The notes under the pieces are model-generated. The model made no database searches. It was not told where the DNA came from and worked only from the letters and a program-made list of their open reading frames with translations. Both the position numbers and the translations under genes were made by a program. A DNA stretch of 64,000 nt from Bacteroidia bacterium (lineage in GTDB: Bacteria; Bacteroidota; Bacteroidia; J057): assembly GCA_019695295.1 (NCBI GenBank), contig JAIBAH010000006.1, positions 30,011 to 94,010 of the forward strand, written 5' to 3'. Of the stretch, positions 1 through 8,245 are shown piece after piece; the stretch's first letter is position 1; each line of letters begins with the position of its first letter.

Positions 1-510
1 TGATGTTTCCGGTGGCGTTGATGATGAATATTCCGGGTTTAATGGCGTTCCTGTTTGGTTTGATGAGGTTTCCGGTGGCGGTTGATGATGAATATGCTGG
101 ATTTAATGGCGTTCCTGTTTGGTTTGATGGGGTTTTCGGTGGGGTTGATGATGAATATGCTGGGTTTAATGGCGTTCCTGTTTGGTTTGATGGGGTTTTC
201 GGTGGGGTTGATGATGAATATGCTGGGTTTAATGGCGTTCCTGTTTGGTTTGATGAGGTTTTCGGTGGGGTTGATGATAAATGTGCTGGGTTTAGTTGCG
301 TTCCTGTTTGGTTGGATGGGGTTTTCGGTATCCTTGATGGTGGATATTTGAATTTTGATACCATTCCTGAAGGGTTGAATGCGATTCCGGGGGATTGTAA
401 TGACGAATACTTTGGAATCGATACCGTTCCAAAAGGGTTGAATGGGGATTCCGGAAGTGTTAAAGACGGATAATTGGGCTTTGATTCCTTTTTCGGAGGT
501 TTGAATGGGG
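1..510. repeat. 63-bp tandem repeat array (minisatellite)
   Basis: Units begin with GTTGATGATGAATAT-like sequence at about 17, 81, 144, 207 and 270, then more degenerate copies near 333, 396 and 459. Spacing is 64 for the first step and 63 for the rest. The array starts mid-unit at base 1, so it continues to the left of the window. The period is a multiple of three, so frames stay open: two plus-strand frames and two minus-strand frames are free of stops through a typical unit. The plus frame at 3-473 gives a 21-residue repeat rich in Gly, Asp, Val and Phe, and the frame at 82-351 gives a hydrophobic Met/Leu/Phe-rich repeat. Neither looks like a known domain, and I do not call a protein here. 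Confidence 0.8.
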
Positions 511-556
511 TGAATGGCAGACTTGACGCACTTTTTTGAACAGTCTCATGGCAATT

Positions 557-1489
557 TCAGCGTCTTCTTTTTTTATCCAGCAATTCTGCTGCAATGTCTG
601 CAATCTCTTGCACTTTTCGGGCTTTTAAGATAGGGGGTTGCTTTTTGACGTCAGCCATAAGGGTTAGTTTATTAAGTAAACTTTTGCTTAAATTGAGTTC
701 TTGCCGGGCAAGTCGCAAAAGGAAATCGTTTTTTTCGGCTTCTGTTAATTTTGCGATTAAATCCGGTAAATCAAGCATATTTTCTTTGATATCCTGACTA
801 ACTGTAGCTGCTGCCTGTATCCATTCCTCCGGTAAGCCTAAAAAACTGGCAAAACACTGCAAGTCAGCATTTAATTGATTTAAGCCTGCGGGGACAGGCG
901 GTTCACTTACCTTCCTCTTTATTGCCAGAACGCGCTCTACGCCCTCTAAGTTCTCCCATTCTGATTGTTGTCCATCCTCTTGTTCATAGTAATCTTCATC
1001 AAAATAAGCCTGCGAATATTCGGAATGAAAATAAAGCCATGCTATATATAAGGCCCTATAATCTCCTTCCATAATTGCATTACGAATGCCTGTCATATCT
1101 GAAAGTATTGAACTGTCCTCTTCAATCCACTCATCATATCCTCCCTCTTCTACACTTTCACTAAAAATTAGCAATATATGGTTTTTATCGCTTTTAAGCT
1201 CAATATTATCGGAAAAAGTATAGGGAATAATGGCTTTTTTGTCAATACTGCCTAATGGAAAGCGAAAAATAAGTTTTTTTATCCCAAAATTTGCCCAATA
1301 CAGCATGGCATCAAAATACTGAAAGGTGACCTTTTCTTCATCTTGCCGAAAGTCGCCATAAGAGTATGTAAAGACGGCTTTATGGCTACTCACTTTAGCC
1401 CGGCTCGACCATTTATTGATTTCTGCCCGCTCTTCTGCTGTCAAAGCACGGTCAATGGTCTGAAATTCATATACCTGATATTCGCTCAT
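557..1489 (-). CDS. Conserved hypothetical protein (310 aa)
   Basis: The start of the protein (YEFQTIDRALTAEERAEI, then SSRAKVSSHKAVFTYSYGDF and YFDAMLYWANFGIKKL) matches from memory a widespread uncharacterised bacterial family opening with YEF-IDRPLT-EE and containing GDF and YFDA-LY-ANWG motifs. In other genomes that family is often near SWIM zinc-finger genes; none is visible here. There is no signal peptide or membrane segment. The middle is acidic (EDSS, DEDYYEQEDGQQSEWE), and the C-terminal third is helical and charged, ending in KKRRR. It is probably a cytoplasmic soluble protein. Function unknown. The stop lies about 50 bases from the tandem array, and the upstream gap (1490-1793) carries a strong hairpin. 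Confidence 0.7.
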   Translation of the reverse strand: MSEYQVYEFQTIDRALTAEERAEINKWSSRAKVSSHKAVFTYSYGDFRQDEEKVTFQYFDAMLYWANFGIKKLIFRFPLGSIDKKAIIPYTFSDNIELKSDKNHILLIFSESVEEGGYDEWIEEDSSILSDMTGIRNAIMEGDYRALYIAWLYFHSEYSQAYFDEDYYEQEDGQQSEWENLEGVERVLAIKRKVSEPPVPAGLNQLNADLQCFASFLGLPEEWIQAAATVSQDIKENMLDLPDLIAKLTEAEKNDFLLRLARQELNLSKSLLNKLTLMADVKKQPPILKARKVQEIADIAAELLDKKRRR

Positions 1490-1793
1490 ACGTTATGATT
1501 GTGGAATTGTGTTTTGTGTAGCTAATGTAAAAACAACCCTGTCTATTCTTTTGTTTGAATAATCTTGTCTGAATTTTGCGCCTTTTTGTGCCTTCATTAA
1601 CGGATTTTTTTAGCAATATTGTTGTTTTCGTAAGCCTTGGATACTGCTTTTTGTTGATTCTCCGTAGGAGGTGTTTTGCAGAACTCTTGCGGGGAATGGG
1701 GGAGAGATGTCAGAATGACTTTATTTTATAGTTCCCGTAAGTCGCCCTTCGGGTGACTTACGGGAAGGAGGCCCGGGTAAGCCAAAGACATTT
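1490..1793. other. Intergenic gap with one strong hairpin
   Basis: No credible gene is present. The only structure is the inverted repeat at 1733-1765, listed separately. A/T-rich sequence upstream of the gene ending at 1489 has no clear TAnnTTTG promoter. Confidence 0.6.
1733..1765. repeat. Inverted repeat / hairpin
   Basis: The arms CCCGTAAGTCGCCC and GGGTGACTTACGGG pair over 14 positions (one G-T wobble) around a very short loop. It lies just beyond the stop of the 142-residue gene at 1794-2222 (minus strand), so it could act as its terminator. However, no U-run follows it in that direction, so a palindromic repeat element is equally possible. Confidence 0.7.
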
Positions 1794-2222
1794 TTATCCT
1801 GGAAATTGAAACCAAAAGTCTCCTAAAATAGATTTTTTCGCATCTTCTAAATTTAGCCCCTCTGCCGTTGTCCACCACTGCTCTGTATGCCGAAAATAGG
1901 CCAAATTAAAAGTAGTATTACTTGTACATTCAATTCGTACATTTTTATATTCATGATAAGGCAGAGTTGCCCCCTCTCGCGCATCGCGTTGATTGTAGGT
2001 GATATATAAGAAATTACGATACCATTTAAACTCAACCGATATCGGGTACAAGCCCAAACTTACGTCATTCTCATGCGTTTCCGCCTTGCAGTCCTTTGCT
2101 TGAAACTGCTCCAGTACTTCTTGAAAACCTGCCTCTATTGCCTCTTTATTAAGAGAAGAAGCATTTAATTTGGGCTTGGTTGGCGCCCAGCCCCAAACCG
2201 CTTTTTTCTTTGACTTTGCCAT
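1794..2222 (-). CDS. Hypothetical protein (142 aa)
   Basis: A small soluble protein with a basic N-terminus (MAKSKKKAVWGWAP). The rest alternates charged and aromatic residues (FKWYRNFLYITY, HTEQWWTTAEGLNLEDAKK, GDFWFQFPG), which suggests a compact alpha/beta fold. There is no signal peptide or membrane span, and I do not recognise the family. It reads as a genuine gene because the frame is free of stops, the start lies at a sensible place after A/T-rich sequence, and the protein is compositionally normal. A hairpin at 1733-1765 follows its stop. Neighbours give no functional clue; both adjacent genes are also uncharacterised. Confidence 0.6.
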   Translation of the reverse strand: MAKSKKKAVWGWAPTKPKLNASSLNKEAIEAGFQEVLEQFQAKDCKAETHENDVSLGLYPISVEFKWYRNFLYITYNQRDAREGATLPYHEYKNVRIECTSNTTFNLAYFRHTEQWWTTAEGLNLEDAKKSILGDFWFQFPG

Positions 2223-2850
2223 TTGTATTTTTTGTGTGAGTGTGGTGACAGGAAATTATTTTGATTTGTGATTACAATTTTGTTTTTTAGGGATGAAATT
2301 AATTTGAGTAGATATATCTTCTATCCACTTTAAACGGGCTAAATCGGTTTCAACCTTTCCTTTAGGTACCTTTAATCCCATCCTTTTAGGGAACCCAAAG
2401 TTAATCTTAGGGTAGGGCTTGTTTCTGGATTTCTTTTGGTATTCCTGTCATTATTTGGTGTGGCTTTATTGATTCTGCAAAAATAAGAAATTATTTATTA
2501 CAGAGCGTTTTTTTTGAGTAAGCAGGTAAATACTGCAGGAATTGCTTCATTTCTACCCGTTTGATTCTTGCTTGTTTTCGCGATTATGTTACTTTTAGTG
2601 GCTGTCTGGTGGTTTGGAGACTCATTTTATGATTTCTGGGAAGTAGTGTTTTGGGTGGGTTACGGGAAAGGGGGAAATGATTTATGGGAATTGTTTGTGA
2701 ATAATATATTCCATTCATCCCTTTTTTTCTTAAATGGAGTTGAATTCTGAAGTATCTATAGTTTTAAATACCAAAATATGGTTTAAAAAATACTGTTATC
2801 TGCCACCCCTCAAATGATATTTAATCCAGAAAGTTAAACTTCTTCCGTAT
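2223..2850. other. Intergenic gap, nothing identified
   Basis: No convincing gene. A 60-codon frame at 2568-2750 begins only with TTG and is hydrophobic without other support. No promoter, terminator or RNA structure could be assigned with confidence. The length, and the mix of G-rich and T-rich tracts, would fit decayed sequence. Confidence 0.5.
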
Positions 2851-3489
2851 TTACTCCTCAATAACTTTATACAAAAGGCTAACCGTAAGGTTTGCGGTTG
2901 GAAAAACACCACGCTTATAGGGAATCATACCTCCTCTAAGGTTAAAACCCAGTCCCCACGGACGTAGTGCCTGAGTTAATTCATAATTTCGGGAAAATTG
3001 TTTGTCCTGATAAGGAAAAAAACTTCCTCCCAACCCTCCCGAAAAGCTGAAAGTATGAGTCGGTTTTGTACATTTCTCAAGGCAATCGGGAATAAATCCT
3101 TCTGCAATAATTTGTGGCTTATTATAGAACATATATTGGTAATATACACCGGCACTTACATATATTCCTTTGGAAGACTCCTTAAAGTAGTAACGGGCCT
3201 CAGGATGAACCATGAAAAAATTCACTGCCGTTTTGTTTTTTTTCTCAAGAAATGGTAAGGGGCGAGAATAGCATATTGGATGATAGACACGCCAGTATCC
3301 GATATCTGAAGCTATAGACCATTTGTCTTTGAAACCGTACTCTCCCCCAACAGATGCAAGGAAATTTGCCGGAATATAAATACTCATACCCGAACGCAAA
3401 GTTACAGGATGAGGGACTATCTGAGCCTCTATCTTTATTACTGAACTCAGCAGTACAACTAAAATGAAAAATGTGAGCTGTTTCATCAT
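2851..3489 (-). CDS. Secreted/outer-membrane beta-barrel-like protein (212 aa)
   Basis: The N-terminus (MMKQLTFFILVVLLSSVIKIEAQ) is a typical Bacteroidota signal peptide ending in AQ. The rest alternates short aromatic strands and polar turns: ANFLASVGGEYGFKDKWSI, PEARYYF, IYVSAGVYYQYMFY, FSFSGGLGGSFFPY, LGFNLRGGMIP, ANLTVSLLYKV. This is the pattern of a small 8-strand outer-membrane barrel. Two cysteines near the centre (CLEKC) could form a disulfide. Porin-like families such as DUF3575 are the nearest comparison, but no specific function can be assigned. It stands alone, with gaps of several hundred bases on both sides. Confidence 0.65.
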   Translation of the reverse strand: MMKQLTFFILVVLLSSVIKIEAQIVPHPVTLRSGMSIYIPANFLASVGGEYGFKDKWSIASDIGYWRVYHPICYSRPLPFLEKKNKTAVNFFMVHPEARYYFKESSKGIYVSAGVYYQYMFYNKPQIIAEGFIPDCLEKCTKPTHTFSFSGGLGGSFFPYQDKQFSRNYELTQALRPWGLGFNLRGGMIPYKRGVFPTANLTVSLLYKVIEE

Positions 3490-3823
3490 TTGATTCTTTT
3501 GAATAAATTGAAAGCCAGGATTTCCAACGAAAAAAGTAACCCTTTAGTTAAGTATTACATTTTTCCCTTTCTCAAAAAACTACTCGCAAATTATAACAAA
3601 AGTAGAATAATCATCTGAGAAATAAAAATAATATGTTTTATTTTTTCGCTCATTCTTGTTATAACCCCTGCAATTAAACACCAACAAAATCGAATTAAAG
3701 GTCGAAGCACTGATAAAACACCTTGTGAGTGGTTACATTGAATTTATTCCTACTTAATCGGCTCAAAAATAATTTAAAAAAAAACTCATTAAAATAAGCG
3801 AAATTTTATTTTGTAAACGAAAG

Positions 3824-3885
3824 TGTACCCCATTCATTGGACAGTAAAAACTAAACTTGGAAGGTACTGGTTCTGGGTTTTTGGG
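3824..3885 (+). mobile_element. IS3-type terminus-like remnant, copy 1
   Basis: The sequence begins TGTACCCCATTCATTGGACA, which resembles the TG-n-CCC...TTGGACA ends common in IS3-family insertion sequences. About 62 bases are repeated almost identically from 3922. There is no transposase between or beside the copies, so this is a remnant at most. Family assignment rests on the end motif only. Confidence 0.45.
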
Positions 3886-3921
3886 TGGTGTTGCTGTGCT
3901 TAAATACCAACAAGAGTGAGG

Positions 3922-3983
3922 TATATCCCATTCATTGGACAGTAAAAACCAAACTTGGAAGGCACTATTTCTGGGTTTTTGGG
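3922..3983 (+). mobile_element. IS3-type terminus-like remnant, copy 2
   Basis: Second copy, in the same orientation and 98 bases downstream of the first. The core ATTCATTGGACAGTAAAAAC is the same apart from the last flanking base, and similarity runs on to the shared tail TTCTGGGTTTTTGGG. The outermost bases have changed (TATATCCC instead of TGTACCCC). It ends about 50 bases before the stop of the helicase gene. Confidence 0.45.
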
Positions 3984-4036
3984 GCTAAGATTGAATGGAA
4001 TGAGGGGGATAAAATATAAGAATATTAAACACTATT

Positions 4037-5989
4037 TTATACTTCTTTCGTATTATCTTCTCCAAACCATTCTCTTGCTCTTGCTAAAACGTCATCTGTT
4101 GGATTGTAATAGTAAACAACTAAGTTTTTCTTTGCTCTTGTGCAGCATACATAGAAAAGTTTTTGGGTGCGTTTGAATACACTTATTCTACTTTTGGCAT
4201 CTTTTATTCTCTTTTCATTAGTTTTCGACTTTTGTTCTTCTCCTCTTAAATTTTGTTCCAATCCTATTATGCTATTTTCAAATAAATCCTTAAAATTATA
4301 TTTACTCCACTTCCCATTATCCATGACAATAAATACATTGTCAAACTCGTCGCCTTTAATACTATGCTGAGTAGAATAGATAGTATATCCTTCTATGTAG
4401 TTGTATAAATTTACTACTTCTTGATATGGCACTTTTCGCACTTTTTCATAAATATGCTCATAATATTCGTTTTTTGTGATAAACTCTTTGAGTCTATCCT
4501 TCTTCTTCCAAATATTTTGACTATCGAATAAGTCTATAACTTCTCCTATTGTTTTATTATTTGTATCAACTAAGCCCTCTATATTTTTCTTTAAGGCTAT
4601 AAGATGTTGTTGCTTAATGACTTTTTTATCATTATCTTCCTCAGTTATATTTTTCCAAAAATCTGTTTTTTTGATAAACTCATTATGCCTATTGGTTGAA
4701 TAGAAATCAATACACTCCTGAATATCAAATAGATGTTGAATTAAAGGATCTCTTTTTGAACCCTTTTTTTCATCTTCACTATCAATCTTTTTCCCTTTGA
4801 CAAGGTTATCCTTATCAATACGAATTTTATTCAACTCCTTAAAAGTCCATTTTTTTACTATATCGAAAATAGCCTTGTTTTCCTCTAATGCTATATATTC
4901 AGATTGATTTTTGGTCATTGGGAAATCTATCAATACCTTTTCAAGAGTAACATCTTCATCTATTTTAATTTCTTTATTATTAATATTATCTCTATATTTT
5001 AGGATTTGGTCTTTGTCGTAAATTTCCATTAAACGAGGAAAACCAACTTTTGGCGCAATCAAATTATGCGTAAGGTATAATTCTTTATTTGTTGATTTAC
5101 TACCATCTTCATAAGTTTCTATTGGGAAGTTAAAATATCGTTCTTTTATTTTTTCAATGTCTTTTTCAGTTTTTGACCATACAAAAGTAATATTTCCTTC
5201 TACTCCATAATTAGGTGCTTCTTTATCGCCAGCGTGTTTCTGCTTAAGATTATCTAATCTCAACTGATTTGCTAAATCAATGACAATTTGTGGATTTCTT
5301 CTATTGTCTTCTTTGGGTACTTCTTTAATTGTTTCTTCTTCAATGAATGTCTTAACATCTCCAACACCCTCATCATAAATCGCTTGCATAGAATCTCCAA
5401 ATAACCCAATGAGGCATTTCTCTGTGTAAGGATATAAAGAGGTTAAAAAAAGTTCTATCACTTCTTTTGATGTATCTTGGTACTCATCTATAAAAATAAA
5501 ATCATATTTGTCTGACAAAATGCGAGCAAGTAAGGGATAATTTTCGACCATATATTTTGCAAGCATAACGACCTCCTCATGCGAAACAGTGCCTTTCTCT
5601 AAGTCTTTCCATTCTTTGTATTCTATCTTTGTAATATCATTTATAGGCAATGGCTCGCCTTTGTAATAGTTTATCTCTTTCTTTTCCACTAATGTAACAA
5701 GAGCCTCTTTCAAATTCTTTTGATATTGTTCTATATTGTCCCACAAAAAACTATGTATTGTGTTCACATACAGATTCTCAAAAGGCGCACGCCCTTTGAT
5801 TTCATTTGTTGCAACATTTGTATAAGTAATACAGGCTACTTTTGCCAAAGGATTTTCAGCATATATTCTTTTTAGTACTTCTACTAATGTATAAGTTTTT
5901 CCACTTCCTGCGCCACCACTTAGCAAGAAATTTTCTCTTTTTTGGATATGTCCAAAAATTTTGTCTAATTCGTTCATTGTCTTAACCAT
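4037..5989 (-). CDS. gajB: UvrD-like superfamily 1 helicase, Gabija GajB-like
   Basis: A 650-residue SF1A helicase. Walker A is GGAGSGKT (about residues 25-32), the Walker B/DEAD-like box is IDEYQDTS (about 166), motif V is HSIKGDEFDNVF (about 541) and motif VI is CCTRAKKNL (about 615). I chose the ATG at 5989 (MVKTMNELDKIF); an in-frame ATG at 6025 would extend 12 residues further into the upstream gene. The stop of the OLD-family gene lies at 5974, so the two overlap by 16 bases and are surely cotranscribed. An OLD nuclease followed by a UvrD helicase is the Gabija anti-phage arrangement, in which GajB is thought to respond to DNA ends and help trigger GajA. The protein is longer than the classical GajB (about 500 residues), so a related class 2 OLD/helicase pair is the alternative. 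Confidence 0.75.
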   Translation of the reverse strand: MVKTMNELDKIFGHIQKRENFLLSGGAGSGKTYTLVEVLKRIYAENPLAKVACITYTNVATNEIKGRAPFENLYVNTIHSFLWDNIEQYQKNLKEALVTLVEKKEINYYKGEPLPINDITKIEYKEWKDLEKGTVSHEEVVMLAKYMVENYPLLARILSDKYDFIFIDEYQDTSKEVIELFLTSLYPYTEKCLIGLFGDSMQAIYDEGVGDVKTFIEEETIKEVPKEDNRRNPQIVIDLANQLRLDNLKQKHAGDKEAPNYGVEGNITFVWSKTEKDIEKIKERYFNFPIETYEDGSKSTNKELYLTHNLIAPKVGFPRLMEIYDKDQILKYRDNINNKEIKIDEDVTLEKVLIDFPMTKNQSEYIALEENKAIFDIVKKWTFKELNKIRIDKDNLVKGKKIDSEDEKKGSKRDPLIQHLFDIQECIDFYSTNRHNEFIKKTDFWKNITEEDNDKKVIKQQHLIALKKNIEGLVDTNNKTIGEVIDLFDSQNIWKKKDRLKEFITKNEYYEHIYEKVRKVPYQEVVNLYNYIEGYTIYSTQHSIKGDEFDNVFIVMDNGKWSKYNFKDLFENSIIGLEQNLRGEEQKSKTNEKRIKDAKSRISVFKRTQKLFYVCCTRAKKNLVVYYYNPTDDVLARAREWFGEDNTKEV

Positions 5990-8049
5990 AATAAGCCTTG
6001 TTTGATATAAAAAGGAATCTGCCAATTTTCAAAATTTTCGCCACCAAAGTAGAGAATGTCTAAGGCAAATGCGGATTTGTTATCATCACTAATACAATCT
6101 CTTGCTAACTCATAAGGATTTTTATCTGGATTAAATTGTTTGCGATTTTTTAATCCTTTAAACTTTTTTTTGTTTTCTTCTATAAATTTGTAATTGACAT
6201 GAATAAAAGCATCTTCAAAACTTCGGGGATGATAATTTATGTCTTTTATTACCTCTTCAAGTTGATATGATACTAAAACTTTATTTTCCATAATGGTTCT
6301 ATCTTCTTTTGAAAACTTTTTTAGTTGGTCTAAATCATTTGTTTTTAAAAATCTTTTAATGGAACTATTGCTACTTAATTCGCCTTCAGCAACGGGGCGT
6401 TTTAGATAAGCAAATTTTTCACTACTGTCTTCGTTAAATTTTCCTGTTTTAACTTTTTTCACTGAATCTAAATCCGTAATAATCAATACTTTTATTCCTA
6501 AAAACTTAATAAACTCCTTAAAAATATGTGCATAAGCCCCTGCTTCTACAATCGAAATATGTTGCGAAAGTAATGGTATTGTATTCTCATCTTTATATTC
6601 AATATCCATTTTTTTCATCATAGCAGGTAACAATATTCTTTCTGTATCGCCTTCTATAAAAATCGCTTTATCTGCAAAAAATAATTCTGCTTTATTCAAA
6701 GTCAGATACTGTTTTAAGAATCGAAAATTTTGCTCTTTTATGGTTTCATTCTTACTATTTTCATTTTTAGGTTTTAAGGCTTTTAAGTTTTTAGAAACAA
6801 TGCTTTTACCTTCTTTGCGAAAATATTTTATGTCCTCAAAATCACTTTTAGAAACAATATGAGGGGAATGTGTGCTAATAATCGTTTGGGCATTTTTTAG
6901 CCCTTTTTTGTTTTCTTCTAATAGTTTTTTGATATTTTCAATAAAAATATGCTGCATTTGTGGGTGTGTATGTGCTTCGGGTTCTTCAATAAAAATCATA
7001 TTTATATCAGCTGGTTTTGCTTTTTTAAAACCCATAAATAGCATTTCTATTTCAAAAATCATATTTATCAGGTTCATATAACCTAATCCATTATAATCTT
7101 CTGGCAATAGGTTGCCGTCCTGATTGTACACCACAGAAGTATTCTCTCTTAAAAGATTTCTACCTTCTAAAGTTGATTTAATGGTAATAGTAGAGTCATC
7201 TGTCTTGACACCACCAAAGGTTCCTACTTTACCTAAAATGGTTTCAAATAATGCCTTATAAACGCTATTAAGTTCGCCATCTGCTTTTTTTAACTGCTCA
7301 TTCAATCCTTCTATCTTCTCTTGTATTTTTTTCACCTCGTCATCTCTTTCTATTTCCTCTTTTTTAAAATTAGAAACTTTGTCATAATATCTCGAAGAAG
7401 CATTAGAAAGCGTCTTATCATTTCTGCGATTCGAGCCTGGTTGATTGTTTACAGCTCTTTTGGCATGAATACATTGAAAATTAATGATATTTGATACCTT
7501 ACTTTTTTCAAAATTTATTTGATTTTCTTCATTATTCGGTTCTATTGCTTTTACATAAATCTGAAAGTAATCTGTATAGTGTTTTCGCAGAAAATCTTTT
7601 ATCTCAGCCTTATTTCCTTCAATATCTTTTTTTAATTCTACTAATTTTTTGTTCGTTATTCCATACTCAAAACGCAAAATAACTTTATTATTAGTGGGGT
7701 CTAAATTTAACATGAGTAAAGAAATATTAGTCAAATCATCCTCATTATCATACTCAATATGCAAATCAAGTGTAATCGCTAATACTGTTTTAATTGGCTC
7801 TTTTTCTTTTGTTGGAACTTCTATCTTTTGAATAGTTTCTACAATCTTTTCTTGATAACCTATATTAAAATCATCAAAAGCAAATGTACTGCCTCCTTCT
7901 GGCGCAGCTAAAAACCTTTCTAACAAAGAAAGAAAAGAAGTTTTCCCACAATTATTTTTACCAATAATAAGAGATAAATCATCTTCTAAATCAATGGTAA
8001 AATCTTTTAGTAATCGGTAGTTTTTAATTTTTATTTTTGAAATTTTCAT
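5974..8049 (-). CDS. gajA: OLD-family ATPase with Toprim nuclease domain, Gabija GajA-like
   Basis: A 691-residue protein starting MKISKIKIKNYRLLKDF, the usual opening of ABC-type AAA ATPases of the RecF/OLD group. The ATG at 8049 is preferred; an upstream in-frame ATG at 8079 would add 10 residues of no known family. Walker A is GKNNCGKTS (30-38). A coiled-coil-like insert is rich in Lys and Glu. Walker B is IFIEEPEAHTHP (about 355) and the H-loop is STHSPHIVS (about 396). The Toprim acidic motifs are FIEGDTE (about 468) and DLDS (about 526). The family cleaves DNA once NTP inhibition is lifted. It is followed by an overlapping UvrD-like helicase gene, which fits Gabija. The pair is visibly richer in A+T and Lys/Asn codons than flanking genes, consistent with horizontal transfer. 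Confidence 0.8.
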   Translation of the reverse strand: MKISKIKIKNYRLLKDFTIDLEDDLSLIIGKNNCGKTSFLSLLERFLAAPEGGSTFAFDDFNIGYQEKIVETIQKIEVPTKEKEPIKTVLAITLDLHIEYDNEDDLTNISLLMLNLDPTNNKVILRFEYGITNKKLVELKKDIEGNKAEIKDFLRKHYTDYFQIYVKAIEPNNEENQINFEKSKVSNIINFQCIHAKRAVNNQPGSNRRNDKTLSNASSRYYDKVSNFKKEEIERDDEVKKIQEKIEGLNEQLKKADGELNSVYKALFETILGKVGTFGGVKTDDSTITIKSTLEGRNLLRENTSVVYNQDGNLLPEDYNGLGYMNLINMIFEIEMLFMGFKKAKPADINMIFIEEPEAHTHPQMQHIFIENIKKLLEENKKGLKNAQTIISTHSPHIVSKSDFEDIKYFRKEGKSIVSKNLKALKPKNENSKNETIKEQNFRFLKQYLTLNKAELFFADKAIFIEGDTERILLPAMMKKMDIEYKDENTIPLLSQHISIVEAGAYAHIFKEFIKFLGIKVLIITDLDSVKKVKTGKFNEDSSEKFAYLKRPVAEGELSSNSSIKRFLKTNDLDQLKKFSKEDRTIMENKVLVSYQLEEVIKDINYHPRSFEDAFIHVNYKFIEENKKKFKGLKNRKQFNPDKNPYELARDCISDDNKSAFALDILYFGGENFENWQIPFYIKQGLLWLRQ

Positions 8050-8086
8050 TGGGGTGTTAATAGTTAAATAAATATACAATTAAACG

Positions 8087-8119
8087 CAAATTTAATAAAA
8101 CAAATTTAGTAAAATCAAA
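8087..8119 (-). promoter_or_regulatory. Promoter of the Gabija-like operon with repeated boxes
   Basis: On the minus strand, TTTG (8116-8119) and TAAATTTG (8087-8094) are 21 bases apart, close to the Bacteroidota -33/-7 consensus. The plus-strand word CAAATTTA occurs at 8087 and 8101, with a partial third copy (CAAATATTA) at 8116. These repeats at 14-15 base spacing could also be a regulator site. Confidence 0.55.
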
Positions 8120-8245
8120 TATTAAGTAAAATATTTTGTTACAACTCCAAAAAAACACATTTAAGCATCATTTGATTGTCACAGCCCACAAATTACAATT
8201 CTTCCCCCTCACAAAAAAAACCACAAACAGACAAACCCTCATACT

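Larger units (their letters stand above)
3490..4036. other. Intergenic gap with two IS-end-like repeats
   Basis: A/T-rich sequence separating the beta-barrel gene from the defence operon. It holds the two direct repeats at 3824 and 3922 and no gene. No transposase fragment was recognised in any frame. Confidence 0.6.

Noticed and set aside
1..510. CRISPR array
   Set aside because: Units are contiguous at 63 bases with no unique spacers between repeats, so this is a plain tandem repeat.
2568..2750. 60-codon hydrophobic frame
   Set aside because: It starts with TTG only and has no promoter or recognisable motif; likely noise in a T/G-rich region.
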